Shown: in pieces, positions 31,727 through 43,062 of the stretch
How positions within the stretch are numbered: position 1 is the stretch's first letter
Layout of the letters: every line of letters begins with the position of its first letter
Origin: Agromyces rhizosphaerae
GTDB lineage: Bacteria > Actinomycetota > Actinomycetes > Actinomycetales > Microbacteriaceae
DNA: 64,000 nucleotides
NCBI RefSeq assembly: GCF_027925245.1
Contig: NZ_BSDP01000001.1
Location: 3,410,001 to 3,474,000, forward strand
Direction of reading: 5' to 3'
Position numbers and translations under genes: made by a program
The notes under the pieces: generated by a model
Told to the model about the DNA's origin: nothing
What the model saw: the letters and a program-made list of their open reading frames with translations, nothing else
Database searches by the model: none

Positions 31727-32548
31727 TCAGTGTACGACGGCGAAGTCCCACGGGTCGGTGCGCGACTCGCTCACGTCGACGACGACACCCGGCAGGGACG
31801 CGCGGAGCTGGGCCGCGGCGGCGTCGAGCCAGAGCCACTCGCTCGCCCAGTGCGACACGTCGAGGAGGGCGGGGCCGGAGCCCGCGGCGAGCGTCTCCTC
31901 ACGGGACTCCGAGGCGGGGTGGTGGCGCAGGTCGGCGGTGACGTAGGCGTCGGCGGAGCGCACCTCCGGGTGCGCGAGCAGCGAGTCGCCCGCTCCCCCG
32001 CAGACCGCGACGCACCGCACCGGCTGGTCGTACTCGCCGGCCACGCGCACGCCGCCCGCGGTCGGGGGCAGCAGGTCGAGCACGTGCCGGGCGAACCGTC
32101 CGAGCGCGACGGGCTCGGCGAGTTCTCCGACCCTGCCGAGTCCGCGGGCGGGGTCCGCCCCGGGCACGATCGGACGTGCGTCGACGATGCCGAGCCCGGC
32201 GGCGAGCACCGCGGAGGTGCCCTCCTCGACCACGTCGGCATTCGTGTGGGCGCCGAGCAGCGCGCATCCGCCCCGGATCAGTCGCGCGAGCAGCGCCCCC
32301 TTGTAGCGGTCCTCGGCGACCGAGGTGACCCCGCGCAGCAGCAGCGGGTGGTGCGTGAGCAGCAGGTCGTACCCGCCGTCCACGGCCTCGGCGACGGTCG
32401 CGTCGACCGCGTCGACCGCGAGCAGCACGCGTGACACCTCGGCGCGCGGGTCCCCGCTGACGAGGCCCGGCGCGTCCCACGCCTCGGCGCCGTCGAGCGG
32501 CCAGAGTTCGTGCGCGGCGGAGACGACATCGGCGAGCGAGACAGGCAC
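31727..32548 (-). CDS. Nif3-like dinuclear metal centre protein (GTP cyclohydrolase 1 type 2 / YbgI family)
   Basis: A 273-residue hexameric-ring protein with a two-metal site; the cellular function is unresolved despite some GTP cyclohydrolase reports. Visible: YDLLLTHHPLLL (His-His metal ligands), LGAHTNADVVEEGTS, and DVSHWASEW with the final metal-site residues. The GTG start is supported by TAGGCT (32556-32561) seven bases upstream. The next gene, for the zinc-ribbon protein, begins 42 bases after this stop. Confidence 0.9.
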   Translation of the reverse strand: MPVSLADVVSAAHELWPLDGAEAWDAPGLVSGDPRAEVSRVLLAVDAVDATVAEAVDGGYDLLLTHHPLLLRGVTSVAEDRYKGALLARLIRGGCALLGAHTNADVVEEGTSAVLAAGLGIVDARPIVPGADPARGLGRVGELAEPVALGRFARHVLDLLPPTAGGVRVAGEYDQPVRCVAVCGGAGDSLLAHPEVRSADAYVTADLRHHPASESREETLAAGSGPALLDVSHWASEWLWLDAAAAQLRASLPGVVVDVSESRTDPWDFAVVH

Positions 32549-32592
32549 GTGCGCCAGCCTAGCGCGGGCACGATCGGCGGCGGCGGGACCGC

Positions 32593-33147
32593 CTAGGAGG
32601 GGTCGGGCCCGTACCGGGCCGACTGGAGACGCATCATCTCGCGCATCGAGGTGCCCCGGTCGACGCCGTAGACGGTTCCGGGGAAGTCGAGTTCCCGCTG
32701 GACCGCCCAGAGCTCCTCGTGCTGGCCGGGGGCGAACAGCGCCGCCGGGTCGCCCGCCGCGATCCATCCGATCGGCACCACCGTGCCCGGCGCGAGGCGG
32801 GAGTTCACCTGCAGGACGCTGTGGATGCGCAGCTCGGAGCCTGCGCCCGCACGCGAGCCCGGGAACAACGCGGCACCGGTCGCGATGAACACCTCGTCCT
32901 CGACGCGCGCCCCGTTCACGTGCGTGTGGGGCCCGACCAGCACCGCATCGCCGATCACGACGGGGTGATCATCGCGCGCGCGCACGAGGGCGTGCTCCAT
33001 CACCACGACGTCGCTGCCGATGCGCACCGGTCCCCGGCTGCCGTCGAGCACCGCGAAGTCGAGGACTCGTGCCCCGGCGCCGAGAGTGATGTCGCCGCGC
33101 AGCACGGCGTGCGGTGAGACCCAGGCGTTCGGATGCACGTCGACCAT
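32593..33147 (-). CDS. Gamma-carbonic anhydrase-like hexapeptide-repeat protein
   Basis: A 184-residue left-handed beta-helix protein. Imperfect hexapeptide repeats run from about residue 5 to 125, with histidines in positions typical of gamma-class carbonic anhydrases (MEHALV and GPHTHVNG). A C-terminal helical tail of about 40 residues caps the helix. Carbonic anhydrase or acyltransferase activity cannot be told apart by eye. TAGACT (33154-33159) lies exactly 6 bases before the ATG, so the transcript is probably leaderless. The VOC gene lies upstream in the same direction. Confidence 0.85.
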   Translation of the reverse strand: MVDVHPNAWVSPHAVLRGDITLGAGARVLDFAVLDGSRGPVRIGSDVVVMEHALVRARDDHPVVIGDAVLVGPHTHVNGARVEDEVFIATGAALFPGSRAGAGSELRIHSVLQVNSRLAPGTVVPIGWIAAGDPAALFAPGQHEELWAVQRELDFPGTVYGVDRGTSMREMMRLQSARYGPDPS

Positions 33148-33181
33148 GACCCGAGTCTAGGTACGGGTCCGCGCGGCCGCC

Positions 33182-33550
33182 CTACCGGTGCTGGTCGAGC
33201 AGCACCGGGTTGCCGTCGGGGTCGATCAGCATGAGGTGCGCCGGGCCATCGGTACCCGGCTCGGTGCGCTGGACGATCTCGACCCCGGCGTCGTCGAGCC
33301 GGCGCTCGATCTCGCGGATGTCGGTGTAGGTCTCGGTCGGCTCGCCCCGGGCGTCCCACCCGGGGTTGAACGTGAGTGTGTTGCGGTCGAACATGCCCTG
33401 GAACAGGCCGAGGGTCGTCGTGCCGTTCCGCAGGATCTGCCACTGCTCGCCGTCGCCGCCGACGGCCTCGAACCCGAGGCGCTCGTAGAACGCCCGGCTC
33501 GCGCCGAGGTCCTCGACGGTCAGGCTCACCGAGAACGCTCCGAGATCCAT
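33182..33550 (-). CDS. VOC family protein (glyoxalase/bleomycin-resistance fold)
   Basis: A 122-residue single-module vicinal-oxygen-chelate protein with two beta-alpha-beta-beta-beta repeats: SVSLTVEDLGASRAFYERLGFEAV at the start and HLMLIDPDGNPVLLDQH at the end. The substrate is unknown. Possible metal ligands include His and Glu in the C-terminal half. It lies 40 bases downstream of tRNA-Val on the same strand, so readthrough from the tRNA promoter is possible. Confidence 0.85.
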   Translation of the reverse strand: MDLGAFSVSLTVEDLGASRAFYERLGFEAVGGDGEQWQILRNGTTTLGLFQGMFDRNTLTFNPGWDARGEPTETYTDIREIERRLDDAGVEIVQRTEPGTDGPAHLMLIDPDGNPVLLDQHR

Positions 33551-33590
33551 GAGTCGAGTCCTTCCCCCAGGCGTGGCGACCATGTTCGAG

Positions 33591-33663
33591 TGGGCCCTAC
33601 CGGGCTCGAACCGATGACATCCACGGTGTAAACGTGGCGCTCTACCAACTGAGCTAAAGGCCC
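33591..33663 (-). tRNA. tRNA-Val (anticodon UAC)
   Basis: A 73-nt cloverleaf on the minus strand: acceptor GGGCCTT pairs with AGGGCCC, D arm AGCTCAGTTGGTAGAGC, anticodon stem CCACG/CGTGG with loop TTTACAC (anticodon TAC), and a T arm closing around TTCGAGC. The discriminator is A. CCA is not encoded. Confidence 0.96.
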
Positions 33664-33874
33664 TCGTCGCGCATGCGACGGAGGCGATTCTACCGTCGCG
33701 GCGCGCGTGCGGGCGCAGTGCGGACCCGGCCGACCGGCGGCGCCCGGCTCGCGCCCGCCTCGATTCGCGCCGGGAGCGCCGCAAGACTCTAGGATGACTA
33801 GGTGTGCCGCACGCCGTGACCCGGCCGATCGCGCGCGCATTCCGGCAGCATCTGCCACGAGAGAGAGGTCGAGT

Positions 33875-36601
<2,727 letters not shown>

Positions 36602-36605
36602 CCGA

Positions 36606-37808
36606 GTGGCCCCCAACCGGACGAAGGCGGAGACGCTCGCGTGGCTGCGGACGATCTCCGGTGAGTTGTCGACCGCGACGCTCAAGCGCCTCGAGGACAC
36701 GCTGCCGTGGTACGGCGACATGCCCCCGAGCCGTCGTTCGGCCGTGGGACTCGTCGCGCAGGCCGGCATCACCTCGTTCATCGCCTGGTTCGACGACCCA
36801 CGGTCGACGCCGTGGATCGCCGCCGACGTGTTCGGCGCCGCCCCGCGGGAGCTGCTGCGTTCGGTGAGCCTGCAGCAGACGCTGCAGCTCATCCGCGTGA
36901 CCGTCGAGGTCGTCGAGGAGCGCGTGAAGGACGGCGGCGAGACGCTGCGCGAGGCGATCCTGCTGTACTCGCGGGAGATCGCCTTCGCGGCGGCCGACGT
37001 CTACGCGCGGGCGGCCGAGGCGCGCGGGCTGTGGGACGCGCGCCTGGAGGCGCTCGTCGTCGACTCGATCCTGTCGGGCGAGTACGACGAGGAACTGCCG
37101 AGCCGCATCGCGGCCCTCGGCTGGCACGGCCACGGCGAGGTCGCGGTGCTCGTGGGCACCACGCCCAAGACGCTCGACGTCGACCAGGTGCGCCGCGCCG
37201 CACGCCACATGGCCGCCGACGTGCTGATCGGCGTGCAGGGCAGCCGGCTCGTGCTCGTGGTCGGCCGCGCCGACCCGCGCAGCCGCGACGCCGACGAGCA
37301 GATCGGCACCTCCGCGGCGCTCAGCTTCATGGAGATCGCGGTCGCGCTCGAACCGCACTTCGGCCCCGGCCACCTCGTGCTCGGCCACGAGGTGCCCAAC
37401 CTCGTCGACGCCTCGAAGAGCGCCCGCGCCGCGCTTGCGGGCTTCGCAGTGGCGCGGTCGTGGCGGCACGCGCCCCGTCCGGTGCACGCCGACGACCTGC
37501 TGCCGGAGCGCGCGCTCGCCGGCGACCCGCTCGCGCGCGCGACGCTCGTGCACCGCATCTACCGGCCGCTCCAGGCGCACTCGACCGAGCTGCTCACGAC
37601 GCTGTGGTGCTACCTCGACAACGGCCGTTCGCTCGAGGCGACGGCCCGCGAGCTGTTCGTGCACCCGAACACGGTGCGCTACCGGCTGAAGCGCGTCTCC
37701 GAGGTCATCGGGTGGGATGCGACCGGCGCGCGCGAGGCCCTCATCCTCCAGGCCGCCCTCATCATCGGCTCCATGAGCGACCACGAGACGCCCGTCCGAC
37801 GTTCCTGA
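36606..37808 (+). CDS. PucR/CdaR-type regulator of the fatty-acid operon (FasR-like)
   Basis: A 400-residue transcription factor. About 330 residues lack recognisable catalytic motifs (GGDEF-like PucR middle domain). The C-terminal PucR helix-turn-helix has TLWCYLDNGRSLEATARELFVHPNTVRYRLKRV. The position directly before fabD matches Streptomyces FasR (SCO2386), which activates fabD-fabH-acpP-fabF. The GTG start lies 4 bases after the aceE stop, so it is cotranscribed with aceE at least in part. Orthology to FasR is inferred from synteny and the HTH. Confidence 0.87.
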   Translation: MAPNRTKAETLAWLRTISGELSTATLKRLEDTLPWYGDMPPSRRSAVGLVAQAGITSFIAWFDDPRSTPWIAADVFGAAPRELLRSVSLQQTLQLIRVTVEVVEERVKDGGETLREAILLYSREIAFAAADVYARAAEARGLWDARLEALVVDSILSGEYDEELPSRIAALGWHGHGEVAVLVGTTPKTLDVDQVRRAARHMAADVLIGVQGSRLVLVVGRADPRSRDADEQIGTSAALSFMEIAVALEPHFGPGHLVLGHEVPNLVDASKSARAALAGFAVARSWRHAPRPVHADDLLPERALAGDPLARATLVHRIYRPLQAHSTELLTTLWCYLDNGRSLEATARELFVHPNTVRYRLKRVSEVIGWDATGAREALILQAALIIGSMSDHETPVRRS

Positions 37809-37864
37809 GCACTCCTCGGGCACCATGTGGCATCCGGACAATGGTCTGAGCCGAGCCTTGTGGA

Positions 37865-37876
37865 GAGTGCACACTC
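37865..37876 (+). promoter_or_regulatory. Inverted repeat in the fabD promoter region
   Basis: GAGTG-CA-CACTC lies 20 bases upstream of CAGACT (37896-37901), the apparent fabD -10, in the 99-base gap between the FasR-like gene and fabD. Its position suits an activator such as the FasR homologue. I do not recall the FasR site well enough to compare. Confidence 0.35.
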
Positions 37877-37907
37877 GCGCCGCGCGCCGCGTTGGCAGAC
37901 TGGAACC

Positions 37908-38828
37908 GTGATCGTCGTCGTGTGCCCGGGTCAGGGTTCCCAGACCCCCGGCTTCCTCTCGCCCTGGCTCGAAGAGCCGTCGTACGCCGCGCATCTGGCC
38001 GAGCTGTCGGATGCCTCCGGCGTCGACCTCGTGCGCCACGGCACCGAGAGCGACGCCGACACGATCCGCGACACCGCGGTCGCGCAGCCGCTCATCGTCG
38101 CGGCCGGTCTCATGACCCTTCGCGCGCTCACCGCCGACGGCGGTCGCGACCGGATCGGCGGCATCGCCGGCCACTCGGTCGGCGAGCTCACCGCGGCAGC
38201 CGGTGCGGGCGTGCTCTCCGAGCACGACGCGATGCGCCTCGTCGCCGTGCGCGGCAGCGCGATGGCCGAGGCTGCAGCGCTCGAGGAGACCGGCATGAGC
38301 GCGGTGCTCGGCGGCACCGCCGACGCCCTCGACGCGAAGCTCGCAGAGCTCGGCCTCTCCCCCGCGAACGTCAACGGCGGCGGCCAGGTCGTCGTGGCGG
38401 GAGCGCTCGATGCGCTCGCGAAGCTCGCCGAGGACGCCCCGCGCGGCGCGCGCGTCGTGCCGCTGCAGGTCGCCGGTGCATTCCACACCGCGTACATGTC
38501 CCCCGCGGTCGACCGCCTGGCCGAGGCGGCGGGCGCCCTCGAGACCCACGACCCGGTGCTCCCGCTCTGGACCAACAACGACGGGTCGATCGTCGAGTCC
38601 GGCGCCCGCTACCTCGAGCTCATCGTGGGGCAGGTCTCCTCGCCCGTGCGCTGGGACCTCTGCATGGACTCGTTCGCCGAGCGCGGCGTCACCGGCATCA
38701 TCGAGCTGGCCCCTGCCGGCGCCCTGGTCGGCCTCGCCAAGCGCGGCCTGCGCGGCGTGCCGAGCGTGGCCGTCAAGACCCCCGACGACCTGGCCGCCGC
38801 GCGCGACCTCCTCGACGCCGTCGCGTAA
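37908..38828 (+). CDS. fabD: Malonyl-CoA:ACP transacylase
   Basis: A 306-residue enzyme loading malonyl groups onto acyl carrier protein. Visible: VCPGQGSQTPGF at the start (oxyanion loop), the nucleophile elbow GHSVGELTA with S90, and the catalytic His in QVAGAFHTAYMSP. The GTG start sits 6 bases after CAGACT, the leaderless layout. It heads fabD-fabH-acpP-fabF; fabH begins 30 bases after its stop. Confidence 0.97.
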   Translation: MIVVVCPGQGSQTPGFLSPWLEEPSYAAHLAELSDASGVDLVRHGTESDADTIRDTAVAQPLIVAAGLMTLRALTADGGRDRIGGIAGHSVGELTAAAGAGVLSEHDAMRLVAVRGSAMAEAAALEETGMSAVLGGTADALDAKLAELGLSPANVNGGGQVVVAGALDALAKLAEDAPRGARVVPLQVAGAFHTAYMSPAVDRLAEAAGALETHDPVLPLWTNNDGSIVESGARYLELIVGQVSSPVRWDLCMDSFAERGVTGIIELAPAGALVGLAKRGLRGVPSVAVKTPDDLAAARDLLDAVA

Positions 38829-38858
38829 GCGGCATCCGCCCCCGACAGAGAGCACCGC

Positions 38859-39863
38859 ATGACGACCCCCACCCTCAAGCAGGCGACCGGCCCCGCGTAC
38901 ACGCGCATCCTCGCGATGGGCGCGGCCCGAGGCGACCGCATCGTGCCGAACGACGACCTGATCGGCCCGATCGACTCCTCCGACGAGTGGATCCGCCAGC
39001 GCACGGGAATCGTCACCCGCACGCGCGCGAGCGCCGAGATCGGCGCCGTCGACCTCGCCACGGAGGCCGCGCGCGAGGCCATCGAGCGCTCGGGTGTGGA
39101 CCCCGCCGAGATCGACCTCGTCATCGTCGCCACGATCAGCAACACGCTCCAGACGCCGTCGATCTCCGCGATCGTCGCCGACCGCGTCGGCGCGAACCCC
39201 GCCGCCGCCTACGACTCGAACGCGGCCTGCGCCGGCTACGCCTACGCGGTCGCCCAGGCCGATGCACTGATCCGCACCGGCGCCGCGCACTACGCGCTCG
39301 TCATCGGCGCGGAGAAGCTCTCCGACGTCGTCGACCCGACCGACCGCTCGATCTCGTTCCTGCTCGGCGACGGTGCCGGCGCCGCCGTGATCGGCCCGAG
39401 CGAGACGCCCGGCATCTCGCGCACGGTCTGGGGCTCCGACGGCTCGAAGGCCGACGTGGTCTCCATGAACGCGAAGCTGGTCGACTTCCGCGACGGCACC
39501 GCCGAGTGGCCGACGCTGCGCCAGGAGGGCCCCGCGGTGTTCCGCTGGGCGGTCTGGGAGATGGCCAAGGTCGCCAAGCAGGCCCTGGAGGCCGCCGGCG
39601 TCGAGGCATCCGACCTCGCCGCCTTCATCCCGCACCAGGCGAACATGCGCATCATCGACGAGTTCGCCAAGCAGCTCGGCCTGCCCGACACGGTCGTCGT
39701 CGGCCGTGACATCGAGACCACCGGCAACACCTCCGCCGCATCCATCCCGCTCGCGACGCACCGCCTGCTGACCGAGCACCCCGAGCTGTCGGGCGGCCTC
39801 GCCCTGCAGATCGGATTCGGCGCCGGCCTCGTGTTCGGCGCACAAGTCGTGGTTCTTCCCTGA
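38859..39863 (+). CDS. fabH: Beta-ketoacyl-ACP synthase III
   Basis: A 334-residue initiating condensing enzyme joining a starter acyl-CoA to malonyl-ACP. The catalytic triad is Cys124 (NAACAGYAYA), His in FIPHQANMRI, and Asn in TTGNTSAASIP. An N-terminal extension of about 15 residues precedes the usual start. Starter preference decides between straight and branched chains; Microbacteriaceae usually make branched fatty acids, but this cannot be read from the sequence. acpP follows after 68 bases. Confidence 0.97.
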   Translation: MTTPTLKQATGPAYTRILAMGAARGDRIVPNDDLIGPIDSSDEWIRQRTGIVTRTRASAEIGAVDLATEAAREAIERSGVDPAEIDLVIVATISNTLQTPSISAIVADRVGANPAAAYDSNAACAGYAYAVAQADALIRTGAAHYALVIGAEKLSDVVDPTDRSISFLLGDGAGAAVIGPSETPGISRTVWGSDGSKADVVSMNAKLVDFRDGTAEWPTLRQEGPAVFRWAVWEMAKVAKQALEAAGVEASDLAAFIPHQANMRIIDEFAKQLGLPDTVVVGRDIETTGNTSAASIPLATHRLLTEHPELSGGLALQIGFGAGLVFGAQVVVLP

Positions 39864-39931
39864 GCCGCATCCCACCCCGCCTCTAGACTGAACCCCGGTC
39901 ATACGAGCGACATCACAAGGAGAAACGCACC

Positions 39932-40180
39932 ATGGCACTGTCCACCGAAGAAGTCCTGGCCGGCCTGGCCGAGCTCATCAACGACGAGACCGGCATCGCG
40001 ACCGACACGGTCGAGCTGGACAAGTCGTTCACCGACGACCTCGACATCGACTCCATCTCGATGATGACCATCGTGGTCAACGCCGAGGAGAAGTTCGACG
40101 TCAAGATCCCCGACGAGGAGGTCAAGAACCTCAAGACCGTCGGCGACGCCGTCGGCTACATCGTCAAGGCCCAGGCCTAG
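39932..40180 (+). CDS. acpP: Acyl carrier protein
   Basis: An 82-residue four-helix carrier. The phosphopantetheine attachment serine is S41 in DDLDIDSISMM. Strong GGAGA ribosome-binding site before the ATG. A separate -10-like TAGACT (39884-39889) within the gap after fabH, and a hairpin just after the stop, would let acpP be expressed above its neighbours. Octanoyl-ACP made here is also the donor for LipB. Confidence 0.97.
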   Translation: MALSTEEVLAGLAELINDETGIATDTVELDKSFTDDLDIDSISMMTIVVNAEEKFDVKIPDEEVKNLKTVGDAVGYIVKAQA

Positions 40181-40189
40181 TCGCATCGA

Positions 40190-40220
40190 GTGGGGCCGGC
40201 CGCTCGACGGCCGGCCCCAC
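40190..40220 (+). terminator. Hairpin between acpP and fabF
   Basis: A perfect 13-bp stem GTGGGGCCGGCCG / CGGCCGGCCCCAC with loop CTCGA begins 9 bases after the acpP stop. The fabF start is 42 bases beyond it with no obvious new promoter, so it may be a partial terminator or an mRNA 3'-end stabiliser raising acpP relative to fabF. Confidence 0.65.
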
Positions 40221-40261
40221 GACATGCCCCCGCCACCCCCTCCCCGAGAGAGTCCATCGTC

Positions 40262-41497
40262 ATGACCAAGAAGATCGTCGTCACGGGAATCGGCGCCACC
40301 ACCCCCCTCGGAGGCACCGCCGCCGAGAGCTGGAAGGCGCTGCTCGCCGGCACCTCCGGCGCGCGCGCCATCGAGGCCGACTGGGTCTCCGAGCACGAGC
40401 TCCCCGTCACCTTCGCCGCACAGGCCACCGTGCCGCCCGCCGAGGTGCTGGCGCGCCACGAGACCAAGCGGCTCGACCCCTCGAGCCAGTTCGCCCTCAT
40501 CGCGGGCCGCGAGGCCTGGGCCGACGCGGGCGCACCCGAGATCGCGCCCGAGCGCCTGGCCGTCGACTGGTCGACCGGCATCGGCGGCGTCTGGACGCTG
40601 CTCGACGCGTGGGACACGCTGCGCGAGCGCGGCCCGCGCCGCGTGCTGCCGATGACGGTGCCGATGCTCATGCCGAACGGCCCGGGCGCGGCGATCGGCA
40701 TGGACCTGCATGCCCGCGCCGGCATCCGCACGGTCGTCTCCGCGTGTGCGTCGAGCACCGAGGCCATCGTCAACGCGTACGACCACCTGCAGGACGGCCT
40801 GGCCGACATGGTGATCGCCGGCGGCTCGGAGGCGGCGATCCACCCGCTGCCGATCGCGGCGTTCGCGTCGATGCAGGCGCTCTCGCGCCGCAATGACGAG
40901 CCGGCGGTCGCGTCGCGCCCGTACGACGTCTCCCGCGACGGCTTCGTGCTCGGCGAGGGTGCTGCGGCACTCGTGCTCGAGACCGAGGAGCACGCGAAGG
41001 CCCGCGGTGCCCGCATCTACGCCGAGGTGCTCGGCGGCGCCATCACGAGCGACGCGTACCACATCACCGCACCCGACCCCGAGGGCTCCGCCGCCGCGCG
41101 CGCGATGATCGCGGCGGTGCGGAACGCCGGCGCCGACCTGTCGGACGTGCGCCACATCAATGCGCACGCCACGAGCACGCCGGTCGGCGACATCGCCGAG
41201 TACAACGCACTGCGCCGCGTCTTCGGCGACGGGCTCGACGACATCGCCGTGACCGCCACCAAGTCGTCCACCGGGCACCTGCTCGGCGGCGCCGGCGCGA
41301 TCGAGTCGATGTTCACCGTGCTGGCCCTGCACGAGCGCCTCATGCCGCCGACGATCAACCTCGTCGAGCAGGACCCGGAGATCCCGCTCGACGTGGTCAC
41401 CGAGCCGCGTCCGCTGGGCGACGGCGACGCGCTGGCGATCAGCAACTCGTTCGGCTTCGGCGGCCACAACGCCGTCGCCGCGTTCCGCACCGCGTAG
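40262..41497 (+). CDS. fabF: Beta-ketoacyl-ACP synthase II
   Basis: A 411-residue elongating condensing enzyme. Catalytic residues: Cys162 in VSACASSTEA, His in NAHATSTPVGD, and His in KSSTGHLLGGAGA. The Gly-rich end SNSFGFGGHN is typical. GAGAGAG lies about 10 bases before the ATG. It is the last gene of the fab operon, closed by a 15-bp hairpin. Confidence 0.97.
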   Translation: MTKKIVVTGIGATTPLGGTAAESWKALLAGTSGARAIEADWVSEHELPVTFAAQATVPPAEVLARHETKRLDPSSQFALIAGREAWADAGAPEIAPERLAVDWSTGIGGVWTLLDAWDTLRERGPRRVLPMTVPMLMPNGPGAAIGMDLHARAGIRTVVSACASSTEAIVNAYDHLQDGLADMVIAGGSEAAIHPLPIAAFASMQALSRRNDEPAVASRPYDVSRDGFVLGEGAAALVLETEEHAKARGARIYAEVLGGAITSDAYHITAPDPEGSAAARAMIAAVRNAGADLSDVRHINAHATSTPVGDIAEYNALRRVFGDGLDDIAVTATKSSTGHLLGGAGAIESMFTVLALHERLMPPTINLVEQDPEIPLDVVTEPRPLGDGDALAISNSFGFGGHNAVAAFRTA

Positions 41498-41516
41498 CGC
41501 GCCGCAGCAACGCGCC

Positions 41517-41560
41517 CGAGGGGCCGTCGCCAATCCTTACGGGGTGGTGACGGCCCCTCG
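41517..41560 (+). terminator. Terminator of the fab operon
   Basis: CGAGGGGCCGTCGCC (41517-41531) pairs with GGTGACGGCCCCTCG (41546-41560): a 15-bp stem with one G-T pair and a 14-base loop, 19 bases after the fabF stop. No U tract follows. Confidence 0.85.
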
Positions 41561-41603
41561 GCCGTTGCGTGGGCGAGCGGCGACGGATGCCAGAATGGGC
41601 GGC

Positions 41604-42149
41604 GTGAACCCCCGGAACATCGCCCTCATCGTCGTCGGCGTGCTCGTCGCCGGCGGGGTCGCGATCGCCGTCGTCTTCGCCTCCACCGGCGGCGACGCGA
41701 CCGACACCGCATCCACCCCGACCGCCAGTGCGAGCGCCGAGGCGGCCGAGCCGTCCGCCACGGAAGCGACCGAATCCGCGCAGCCGTCGGAGGAGCCCGC
41801 CGAGGCCGCTGAGCAGGAGGCCGCGGTGTCCCCCGGCGCCTACGTCGAGTACTCCCCCGCGGCGCTCGAGGCGGCCGAGGGCGAGAAGGTGCTGTTCTTC
41901 CACGCCACCTGGTGCCCGCAGTGCCGTGCGCTCGAGGCCGACATCCAGGGCTCGGGCGTGCCCGACGGCGTGACGGTGCTCAAGGTCGACTACGACTCGA
42001 ACCAGGACCTCCGCGCGAAGTACGGGGTCACGCTGCAGACCACGCTCGTGCACGTCGACGAGTCCGGTGAGCTGATCGATCGCTACGTCGCGTACGAGCA
42101 GCCGGTGCTGGCGCCGTCGCTCGCCGCGCTCGGCATCGCCGGGAGCTGA
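41604..42149 (+). CDS. Membrane-anchored thioredoxin-like protein
   Basis: A 181-residue extracytoplasmic thiol protein. An uncleaved N-terminal membrane anchor (about 5-25) is followed by a Ser/Thr/Ala/Glu-rich flexible linker (about 28-75). A thioredoxin fold then carries FFHATWCPQCRALEAD, a CPQC redox motif. It most likely takes electrons from the CcdA protein encoded 9 bases downstream. GTG is preferred to an ATG three codons up because CAGAAT (41591-41596) lies 7 bases before it and overlaps that ATG. Partner proteins (cytochrome c or other exported thiol proteins) are unknown. Confidence 0.85.
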   Translation: MNPRNIALIVVGVLVAGGVAIAVVFASTGGDATDTASTPTASASAEAAEPSATEATESAQPSEEPAEAAEQEAAVSPGAYVEYSPAALEAAEGEKVLFFHATWCPQCRALEADIQGSGVPDGVTVLKVDYDSNQDLRAKYGVTLQTTLVHVDESGELIDRYVAYEQPVLAPSLAALGIAGS

Positions 42150-42158
42150 ACCCTCACC

Positions 42159-42908
42159 GTGCTCGCACTCACCCTCGCCTCGTTCGCCGCGGGCGTGCTG
42201 ACCGTGCTGGCCCCGTGCGTGCTGCCGCTACTGCCCGTGATCGTGGGCGGATCGGTCGTGCGCACGTCCTCGGACGCGGCCGTCGCCGAACGCGCCTGGT
42301 ACCGGCCGTTCGTCATCGCGGCGAGCCTCGCGGTCTCGGTGGTCGCCTTCACCATGCTGCTCAAGGCGACCACCGCACTGCTGGGCGTGCCCGTGCTGGT
42401 CTGGCAGCTCATCTCCGGTGTCATCGTCGCCGTGTTCGGGCTCACGCTCGCGATGCCGCGCACGTGGGAGCGCATCCAGCTCGCGACCGGGCTGCAGGCG
42501 GGCGGCGGTCGCCTGCTCGACGCCGGCTACCGGCGCGGCGGTCTCGGCGGTGACGTGATGCTCGGCGCGGCCCTCGGCCCCGCGTTCTCGAGCTGCAGCC
42601 CGACCTACGCGCTCATCGTCGCGACCGTGCTGCCGGCATCGCTCGCGGAGGGCACGCTCTACGTCTCGATGTACGCGGTGGGCCTCGCCCTGGCGCTGCT
42701 CCTGATCGGCCTCGCAGGCCAGGGGCTCGCCCGCAGGCTCGGCTGGCTGGCCGACCCGAACGGCTGGCTGCGGCGCACCGTCGGCGTGCTGCTCGTGATC
42801 GTCGGCGTCGGCGTGGTGCTGGGCCTGGACAAGCAGCTGCAGACCTTCGTGCTCGACCAGGGCTGGTACGCCCCGATCGAGGAGCTCGAGCGTTCGCTCC
42901 TGCCCTGA
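42159..42908 (+). CDS. ccdA: CcdA/DsbD-type thiol-electron transporter
   Basis: A 249-residue membrane protein with about six helices that carries reducing equivalents from cytoplasmic thioredoxin outward. The two redox cysteines lie in LAPCVLPLLPVIVGGS near the start of helix 1 and in LGPAFSSCSPTYALI in the middle, which is the usual internally duplicated pattern. The GTG start is 9 bases after the thioredoxin-like gene, so the two form one unit. A strong hairpin ends it. Confidence 0.9.
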   Translation: MLALTLASFAAGVLTVLAPCVLPLLPVIVGGSVVRTSSDAAVAERAWYRPFVIAASLAVSVVAFTMLLKATTALLGVPVLVWQLISGVIVAVFGLTLAMPRTWERIQLATGLQAGGGRLLDAGYRRGGLGGDVMLGAALGPAFSSCSPTYALIVATVLPASLAEGTLYVSMYAVGLALALLLIGLAGQGLARRLGWLADPNGWLRRTVGVLLVIVGVGVVLGLDKQLQTFVLDQGWYAPIEELERSLLP

Positions 42909-42929
42909 GCCGCCCTCGCCCACATGGGG

Positions 42930-42967
42930 GCGGGCGACGGATGCACCGTGTGCATCGCGCCGCCCGC
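42930..42967 (+). terminator. Terminator after ccdA
   Basis: Nested inverted repeats GCGGGCG...CGCCCGC (42930-42936 / 42961-42967) and GATGCAC-CGT-GTGCATC (42940-42956) form one long interrupted hairpin 22 bases after the stop. Confidence 0.7.
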
Positions 42968-43062
42968 GGGGCGAACCGGGTGGTTTCGCTCGGACGCGCC
43001 GCCGGGGAATCCCTCATCCGACGACGCGGAGCGCCACGCTGCCCGGCTCGCGGGCCCGACCG

